A stretch of 64,000 nucleotides of DNA, from assembly GCA_029204225.1 (NCBI GenBank), contig MU831909.1, positions 33,181-97,180 on the forward strand, given 5' to 3'. How positions within the stretch are numbered: the first letter of the stretch is position 1; every line of letters starts with the position of its first letter. The notes beneath the pieces are model-generated. The model saw nothing but the letters and a program-made list of their open reading frames with translations. It was not told where the DNA came from and ran no database searches. The stretch is from Diphasiastrum complanatum (lineage: Eukaryota > Streptophyta > Lycopodiopsida > Lycopodiales > Lycopodiaceae). Both the position numbers and the translations under genes were made by a program. Positions 11,451 to 20,200 of the stretch are shown one piece after another.

Positions 11451-11618
11451 ACTATAGAAGCCGGTTCTTGAGAAATAGTGTACCCGTTGGTTAGGGTCTT
11501 TAGAATTGGGTTGATAACCGGGTTGAGAACCGAAAAAAAAATCAATACCCGACCAACACTGGTCGTCACCTAATTGTGTCCTTATGTAGGTCGGCTTCGA
11601 CGATGGGGTCATAAAATT

Positions 11619-11631
11619 TGGTATCAGAGCC
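11619..11631 (+). other. Primer-binding site (tRNA-Met type)
   Basis: TGGTATCAGAGCC is the standard plant LTR-retrotransposon primer-binding site, complementary to the 3' end of initiator tRNA-Met. It lies seven bases after the CA end of the split LTR and fixes that element's orientation as rightward. Confidence 0.85.
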
Positions 11632-12960
11632 ACCAATCTTCGTGTAAAGGTGCAATCGTTCTAAGTGTAATTTGGTTGGTTAAAACTTCAAGTTTGTGTG
11701 ATTGGAAAGCTTATAGAAGAGCCTCCTATGCTAGTTAAGGGCTATTTTTTTACGGTTATCTGTTGGCCAATTTTTAACTTCGAAAAATTGTCAAAAAAGT
11801 GCTGTTTTTTGGCTGTTTTGAAAAACAGTCCAGTTTGACTGCTTTTCAGTTTTTTTGGAAGCTGGAAAAAAAATCCACTGGCCTCCCCGGCGCATGGCCG
11901 TACGGTGGGTTCATGCATGGGCTGTCCATGCGCAGACAACCTGCGCAGGCTGTAGTTTGCCTTAAAGATTAGACAAGGTTTTGCAAAGCTTTTTTAAGCT
12001 TGACTTTAAAAAGGTACATAAGTACAAAAGGTTTAGTGTACAAAGGATTTTGTAAACATATTCAAAACCTTGTTTGTAGCCCTTTCTAAAGCTTAAGTTT
12101 AACAAAAAACTTATAACATAAGCTTTTTCCAAAGCTTGACTTCAAGCTTTAATCTTAAGCTTTAAACTTAAAACAAACAAATAAAACTTGAACTCTAACT
12201 CTTGAGGCCAAAAACTTAAAAAAAGTTGAATCTTTTAAGAGAGGGGGAGGAGGTGAGCGTGCACCTCCCCTCTATACTTTTTGCATGTATAGAAGGGAGG
12301 GGGCTCCTCTCTCCTCCCTCCTTAACCATCCTTTTGTCATCTTAAGGCCTCCTCATGCCTTTGTAAGCCCTCTTGCCATGACAATAAAAATCTTTGGAGG
12401 AGGATTTCTGCAACTTTGGAGAAATCCTCCTCCCTCCATCTCCTTGTACCTACTGTACCTGCATACCTATGACTTGTACTATGGCATGGAGAGTGCCAAC
12501 AGGAGTGTCCGAATTTGATCCACAAATTTTAGATGGAGTTAACTAATTATATTAGCACTCACACACACCAAGATCAGCATAAGAGATTAAGAGCTTAGAT
12601 TATGGAAGAGTGAGCAAAGCTCTATACATTGGAATGAATGTGGTTGGGTGCCAGCCTCTCTTATATAGATTCTCTAGTCTAGCTCAAAGCAAAAGCAATA
12701 GCTAAGGCAAAAAGCTAATTGCTATTATTACTACCTATTTTGGTTGAAGACCCAAGATGTATTTCTAAGTACTAAAATCAAGTCCTATTGTAGTAGGTGC
12801 CCACTTACATCCATGACTTCGGCCGTACTAGTCATTTAATACTAGCGAGTACATTTTGAGTCAGTTTACCAAACTGTAAATGTAGTACATGATTAAGATA
12901 ATTTATTCAACTATAGAGCATGGATAATAAATATCGTAATAGCCTAAGTATTGAAGAAGT
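11632..12960. other. Non-coding stretch: retrotransposon leader and unidentified sequence
   Basis: Begins as the leader of the rightward LTR element after its primer-binding site. 12255-12300 can form a hairpin (CCCCTCTATAC pairing with GTATAGAAGGGAGGGG). On the minus strand near 12655-12670 there is a TATA-like TCTATATAAGAGAGG, possibly from another LTR. No gag or pol frame was recognised. Confidence 0.4.
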
Positions 12961-13922
12961 ACTATATTTTGAAACTTTTGTGAAAGTCATGATGTCTCCA
13001 GGAATGGATGTGAAGGATCATACTTTCAGCAGGTGGTCTTGCACGTTCTGCTGTGAACCAGTAATACAGGATCAATCTGATTCTTTTGGTTAGAATCTGC
13101 ATTTTGGGATCATCTCTGATATTTATGTCTAAGGATGGCCAACAATATCTCTTGGCCATATTAGCCTCTGCATAATTCTGCGGCTATCCGCATTTGCTTG
13201 TATGTAAGTTTTCCAACTTTTTTGCAAACAGCTGTAACTGGAGTTTCCTTTCTGTTTTCAAAGATTGTGCTCTTGGAGTGTTTCAGCCCCAAAGTTTCTT
13301 ACTATTTGTAGCCTCCTATGTTCTTGCTCTCCTGGAGAAGGTTATAATATTATTCTTGAAATTAATATATAGGTTTGAGAATCATTCCTTACGTTGGCTT
13401 CACCACTCAATTGGGTGAAGGTGGTCAAACACGGCTTACTCGATGTGCTTTTGCACTTTCTGCTCTGCATTTAGCAGCCAAAATTTAGTGATGAAATATA
13501 ATTAGATCACATACAGTTTAGTGATGTATTAAAGTCAAAACTCGGGAGCACAAGCCTATTGAAGTATTCCAAGAATAATGGAGTAGAATAAATGTAAAGC
13601 AGGGGATAACGAGGGTTACCTCAATCGCTTGTAATCTCATAAGCTATCCAGTTTTCACTGTAATATCTTTTGCATCAAGCAAGCATTGAATATGCACATT
13701 GTGAGTTGCCGTCGTTCTTGCATATTGTCAACTCAGAAATTGCTCCAACTGGCCTTAATTCATTGAAGACTTCATAAATCTTGTTACTAGCTTAATCTGG
13801 CACTATAGCACCCACGATGTGCTGGTTTGATCAAATAAAGAGCTCAATGTATAATTTATTCAAGTATCAGCATTTTTTTTTGTCTCATTAATCAAGACAA
13901 GCCATATGAACTCCTTGGTCAG
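12961..13922. other. Probable taxilin intron or upstream sequence, no recognised feature
   Basis: AT-rich sequence with no open frame resembling taxilin or a transposon protein. Because the taxilin exon at 13923 is internal, this is most likely intron. Confidence 0.4.
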
Positions 13923-15891
13923 GTTGCGACAGAAGCTGAATCATTTCATGCAACAATATGAGCTAAGAGAACAACATTTTGCACACCAGGTTGATTGCAA
14001 ATGTTTCATTTTTTCAGCTTCAGAATCAGTTTAGATAAAGTGTAGCTGTCGTGTGATTTGTCCTACTGTAGCTTGTACCTTGATGCCAGTGTTCTTTTAT
14101 CAACATATTGTGTCAATCTGCTCAAAACATGGGGTAGAAATGATACAACAAAAATGATTCGTCTTATGTACAATATTGTGTGCCCTATTCTAAATTGCTG
14201 AGAAATAGTAGCAAGTCTGTACTAATTATGTACATTGCATATTATACTTATTGAAAACATATTATGCTCTATGTTTGCAGCTTCAAACCAAGTCCCTTGA
14301 ACAGCAACTTTTGGAGGTCAAACTGAAGCAGCAACAGGAACTGTTTTTTCAAGAAGAATGCAAAGTACAGATGTACACAGAACAAATTTCACAACTCCAT
14401 TTAACAGAACAAGACCTGCGATCCCAGCTCACAATCTATGGTGAAAAATTCGAGCAGTTTCAGGCAAGTGCTTTGATGGTTCTTTTGTATGATATTCTAT
14501 GAAGAGCTTAATATGGTCGACCTCAGCATCTTTCTGTATCTTTGTGTGTGGGAGGCCATTCCATTTCTGCCTCAAAAGCCATTTCTTGGTCATCATCTTA
14601 TCTAATCTAATGGAACCTCATTATCAGCTTCATGTACTATAGTGACCCAAACAAGGATAATGTGAAGTTTTTGCTTCTGAAGAGCAGAAAATGATTTGGA
14701 CTTTTGATCCACAGGAAACATATTTATACCTGATTGAGTTTTTAGGTTCATCGCAGTAAAGTGATTTGAGAGTGAGCCTAGAATGAATGATCCTCCCATT
14801 CTAGGCTTTCAAAAAAGCATGTATGTGTAGGATCTCTATGCTTCTGAACTTGTTAAGAATAATCTTCTATGGTTGGATTTATGTTTGTGCTTGCGGCTTT
14901 TACATCTTCTCGCACTTTGGCTGGGCAGCGGGCTAAGTCTTCATGGTTTCAGTATGCTTCGGACTTTCTACATAGCTGGGGATTATCTATGTCTGACCTC
15001 CCCGATGGGACTCGTGCGTTCATTCGTAGACAGATCTACAGAGCATACATACATACTGTTTGGTCTCATCTTGATCCCTCACGGGTTATGCTTCAGTTTT
15101 ACCACATTCACTTTCTTCACTTGGATGCTTCAGGGCTTCCCGTTAGACCGAGTTATCTCTCTCAGCCATTGTCTTTTGGCCTACGCTACCGCATAGGTCA
15201 GCTTCGTGTCTCTTCGCATCAACTCGCTATTGAGACCGGCAGATACAAAGACATGCCACGATTATTACGGATCTGTCGGTGCTGTACATTGCAGGAGGTT
15301 GAGGATGAGTTTCACTTTATTTTCTTATGTCCAGCTTACTATGAGATCAGAGGCAGATACCATTGTCTATATCAGTACACTCCACTCACGCTTGGTTCCT
15401 TCTTTGCCTACTCAGATGCGAGATGTGTTGGTTTACTTTTGCGAGAGTTGTTCTCCTTGAGATCTTCACTTATGTCGGATGATCAGGATGTTGATCACAA
15501 CCAGCCACATATTACACTTTTGTTTCAGAAAAGAGTTAGGGAGGATACTTCTGATAGTGAGATTGACATTCCAGCTCGCCGACAGAAGCTCCAGCATCTT
15601 CCTCGACCATCCAGAGTTCGTCATCAGAGGCCACCATGTGCCTCACACCAGATCACATAGTTTTTCTCTTTGAGTTAGTGAGTTTTATTCCTCCGCGTAG
15701 TTGGTGGTTAAGCTACTGCTTTTGTACCCTCACCATAGCTAGAGGCTAAGCTTTGGTTTTATTTTACGTTTATTTCTGTTTTTTAGCTTTAGTTGATAGA
15801 AATAAGTCCAACATGGACAATGCTCCTTTCTGATGTACTTTTTCTTGTCTTATATGCCCAAGGGCACCCGATAGATATTAATATATTCTAT

Positions 15892-15946
<55 letters not shown>

Positions 15947-17143
15947 CTCTCCCTCTCCCTCTCCCTCTCTCGGAGTTGGAGTATATCAGGCGATACATTT
16001 ATCGGGCTTATCTTCGACATACTTGGCAGGGACAGTTGGGTGTTAAACCTGACTTCTATTGGACTCATTTCTTAGGGCTTGATGTATCGGGCTTCCCAGT
16101 CCAGCCGCAGTACCTAGACTTTGGGTTATCACATTGTTTAAGATTTACATTGGGAGGGTTTTGAGTATCTTCACATCAGCTTGAGATTGAGATTGGACGT
16201 TTCCAGGGTACCCGACGAGATGAAAGGATATGTCGATTATGTTCATTGGGAGAGGTGGAGACTGAGGAACATTTCATTTTCAGATGTCTTGCTTATTACA
16301 AGATACGTGGTCGATATCACTGCTTATTCAGAGACTCACCTGCCACTCTACATTCTCTCATCGCCTATGAGGATCCTCGATGTGTGGCCCTTATGTTACA
16401 CGAGATGTCCCTGATCGGATGCATAGCCAGATATTCATGATACACATACTCAGATTACAGCTTTCTTGTCCAGGAGGAGAACACGGGCGGATTTAGAGAT
16501 GGATGACGATACTCCTATTCCTATACGAGATCGACACCATGATCAGTGTCATTGTATGGTACCCCACAGACCTGATACTCGGACCTCCAAAGGGAGAGCA
16601 TCTTATAGGATACGTTGTCCCAGGCAGATTCCAGGGTACACCACGAGAGGAGAGACTATGCCTGCTACACTCAGAGCACTGATGGGATATGAGGACTCTC
16701 GCTGTGTCACACTTATGCTACGAGAGATGGTCTTGCTGCGCCAGGATATGTACCAGTCAACTCACCAGCCACATCCTAGCTCTCAGGCTCAGATTACGTC
16801 TTTCTTTACCAGGAAACGGACACGGCCTGACGACGATGACGACGACATACCACCTCACCGATGTCAGAGACAGTGTATCACTCATAGTCATGCAGTAGTT
16901 CACACTTCTCGCCTTGTTAGGATTCAGCAACAACATTATCTGATACTACTCTACTCCTGGCAGCTATTCTTGCACCCACTTGTGGACAGTTGGCAGTTTG
17001 TAGTTTACAGTTATATTACTCATTTCTCTTTTATGCATAGTTTTTCTTGGAGACGTTTATATACGCTCCCATGGTTTTCACATACTTGACATGTACTCCT
17101 TTTGGTCTTATATGCCTTTTGGCATGGAAAAGACATTAATAAA

Positions 17144-17217
<74 letters not shown>

Positions 17218-20200
17218 CGCGATGGTCTAAGCGCGCGGATGTCTGAGCGGGACCTGGGCGGGATCTATTTGAGCGGGATCTGCGGGACGGTGGACCTGGG
17301 CGAGATCTGATGAATCGCTGCCCTGCTGCTGGCTGATCGTGCTGACTGATCGCGCCTGACCGTGGAGTGCTTACTCGCTAGATGGCCAAGAACAAAAAGA
17401 CCCCTATTTCCGCCATCTGCAGCAGCTCATGATGCAGCAGGTGGAGCAGTAGTGCAGGTTGCTGAGCAACCTGCTGCCCCTCCTAGCACTCTTGTCACAG
17501 ATCCCTATTCTCTCTCCTCAACCTAATACACGCGTTTTCACTGAAACAAGTTAATGATTACATTTCATCTACATTTTCTGTTCCCGCGGATCCTGTGGTT
17601 GCAATGTGGTGTGGGAAATTCCAGCCTTCTCACATCTTCCTCCGTTTTAAAGATGAAGATTCTAGACGGACAATTCTTTGCCGACGAGGCTGCCTTAGAG
17701 GCATCAATCAATACCTAGAAGAAGATCTTACCCCTCTTCAGTGGGAAGAGCGGAAAAAACTTATGTCAGAAGCTAGAGTCAAAGGTCAGAAAGTTTTATT
17801 TTGCGATGGTCGTCCAATTTTTGTTGACATTGTTATTAGCACAGCGTCGCCTCTTGCGTGAGTGCATTTTGGCGCTATTGCTTGAGTTTTGAGTTTGAAT
17901 TAGTGAGAGCTTCGAAATGGCCACCTGCGTGTGTGCCCACATTATTCTTGGAAATGAGATATTATTATCCTCTTCCTAGTTTAGTTTGGTTTTTAGTTTT
18001 GTTGTTTGACGACATTGCGCCGTCTTGGTTCCACTTTATCTGATGTACTTGTCTCGTCTTATATGCCTTTGGGCGTGGAAAAGACGTTAGTAAAGCTTCT
18101 TCTTCATCTCTCTCTATACCTCTATACTTGTGTTTAGTTTTGGACAGTTTGCTTCTTACAGATGCTGACAGGGCGTTGTTAGAGTACGAACTGGGTACTG
18201 ACAAGGCACGGTTAGGAGAGTGCGGACAGGGTGCTGACAGGGTGCGGACAGGGTGTTGTGGAGCGCGGACAGCACTGGTTTGATGTTGACCCATGGCTTC
18301 AAGAAAACGTGGGGGAGGTAACTCCCCCTGCTCTCCACCTTATCAAAGCACCTCTTTCACTTTCATCATGTCAATAGTTCTTTGCAAGTCCTTATTCTGA
18401 AGACTGACCTTGATAAGTTCTCCATGAAGCATCTGATTTTGTAGCTGCAACTTCTCGATAAATTGTAGCACTTCATTGAACTGATGTTGTAAGTAGCTAT
18501 TAAGAGATTCGAAGTCAGACATATTGCGAGGTTGTAATTGTCTGCAGGGATTTGATAGGCAAGGTAGGAGTGTAATGGAACCGGTGCGTTCAATTCAGGT
18601 GTAATGGCCTTGTTCCTTAAATCTGCTCCACCTTCCCCAGGCCTGTCTCCCTGGAAGGTAAAGATGCAAGCTTATCATTAGTTATGGAGCTAGGGCCAGC
18701 TGCAGAATCAGCGATGAAGGCAGCGTTGGAGAAGTCAGTAGTGAAAGCAATGGAGGCAGCGTTGGAGGTTGGAGGCAGCGATGGTCTGCCAGTAGTGGGG
18801 CAAGGGTAATCTTTACAAGCTTGGTCATTGCAATACTTCGATTGTTTAGGCTCTATCTACTACTTTGGAAGATAGAGATTTACTATGGCATAATAGGATG
18901 GGTCATGTCAATTTTACTTGTCTTAAAAATGTCGACTAAGCAGATTGTTTAAGATCTTGATTGTGACAATATATCCGACTGTACAATTTGTCGAAGCTGT
19001 ATTCTAGCCAAGCATGCTAGAACTCCTTTCAAATCTGATTTACAACACACATCCAAAGGTTTGTTAGATATTGTGCACAACGACATATGTGGACCCATGC
19101 AGACTCTCTCAATAGGGGGAGCAAAATACTTTCTAACCTTTATTGACGAGTATTCGAGGAGGACAATAGTTTATTTTTTGAAAAAGAAATCAAAAGCCTT
19201 CAAGTATTTTCAGCAATTCAAGCAGGAAGCGAAGAATCAGACTGCTAACAGAGGCAATTGGATTTCTTACAAGTCTTTTGCACCCGATGGGGCTTGGGAG
19301 TGAACATTGCGAAGACCAAGTTTATGGTCTTCAATGGTTCTAGATCTTTCATGCAGCGGTCTCTTCATATACTTACTTCAGGATATTTTTCTCTAGTCCT
19401 ACAGTTAGCATGCAGCTACCACAAGGGACATGTCTCCCTTGTTTAGCTAAGCGGTTTTGCTTCTGGAAGTCCATTTGGGTTGCTCGGAGTAAGCATAGAC
19501 TTTTTGATACAATTTTCACCCCCATAGCCTTACATGCAGCAGAGACATGGTGTACCTTTCCTCCTCACACTGGGCCAATATTTCGAGATTACAAACTACC
19601 ATGTTAGCTCGTATGATTCGGGCGAAGCCCTCTTTTCCACACGAGATCCTCCTTGCCGAGTTCATTGTTCCACCTATACAAATAGATTCTTCACACTATC
19701 TTCATGATCAGAGCTACAGGCTGTCATGGTTTTCTCAGGCATCCCACCTCCTCCTTGAGTCATTTGGTATCTCTATTACAGATCTTCCCATGGGTACTCA
19801 CCAGTATATCAGACACTTTTTATACATAGTCGGGGTTCCCAGTCTTGGCTTTTACATGGGCCAGCTCTCACATCAGTTGGCTAGTGAGACCGACAAGGAG
19901 AACCTACTAAGATTCAAGAGTTGGAAGAGAAGATAGAGCAACATAAGGCTGAGACAAAATCGTGGGCTTCTTTGTTCAAGGAGGATGTTAGGGAGGGTAC
20001 ACCATCCTTCAACCGAGTCATTTCGGCCACCATATCCGAAGAGCGAATGCGAGAATACAAATCCCTGAATATTAGGGTCCGCGGAGTTGAAGACACCAAC
20101 GATCCAATGACTGAAGCAGCCAGCTTTCTCTCAAGCACACTCTCCCATCACTCCGAAGGGATGGATAGAGCTTGGAGAACCAAGAGAGACCCTTCTACAC

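Larger units (their letters stand above)
4712..11561. mobile_element. hAT-like DNA transposon with nested gypsy element
   Basis: Both ends carry inverted CAGTGTTGG (left CAGTGTTGGGCGG; right end read inward CAGTGTTGGTCGG), flanked by identical 8-bp copies of GTCGTCAC at 4704-4711 and 11562-11569. An 8-bp duplication with CA-starting short terminal inverted repeats is the hAT-superfamily signature. Subterminal regions are full of GGTTCTC/CCGGTT motifs in both orientations (4722-4800, 5390-5480, 11460-11535), as expected for transposase-binding repeats. Without the gypsy insertion (5485-11450) the element is about 0.9 kb and shows no transposase frame, so it is non-autonomous. Confidence 0.85.
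4248..11611 (+). mobile_element. LTR of a + strand retrotransposon, split by nested insertions
   Basis: An LTR starts TGTTACGTACCC at 4248 and contains a TATA-like element near 4456-4470. It resumes after the insertion at 11570 and ends GGGGTCA at 11611, seven bases before a primer-binding site. Without the inserted hAT element (4712-11561 plus one copy of its 8-bp duplication) the LTR is about 0.5 kb. It is therefore the 5' LTR of an element reading rightward into 11640 and beyond. No partner 3' LTR was recognised in the window. Confidence 0.7.

Noticed and set aside
12285-12518. 77-codon + frame after the retrotransposon leader
   Set aside because: Composition driven by a CT-rich hairpin; no domain recognised.
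15793-16164. Open frames with long Ser-Leu or Arg-Glu repeats (also 45829-46020, 54036-54254, 63483-63797)
   Set aside because: They are translations of TC/GA microsatellites.
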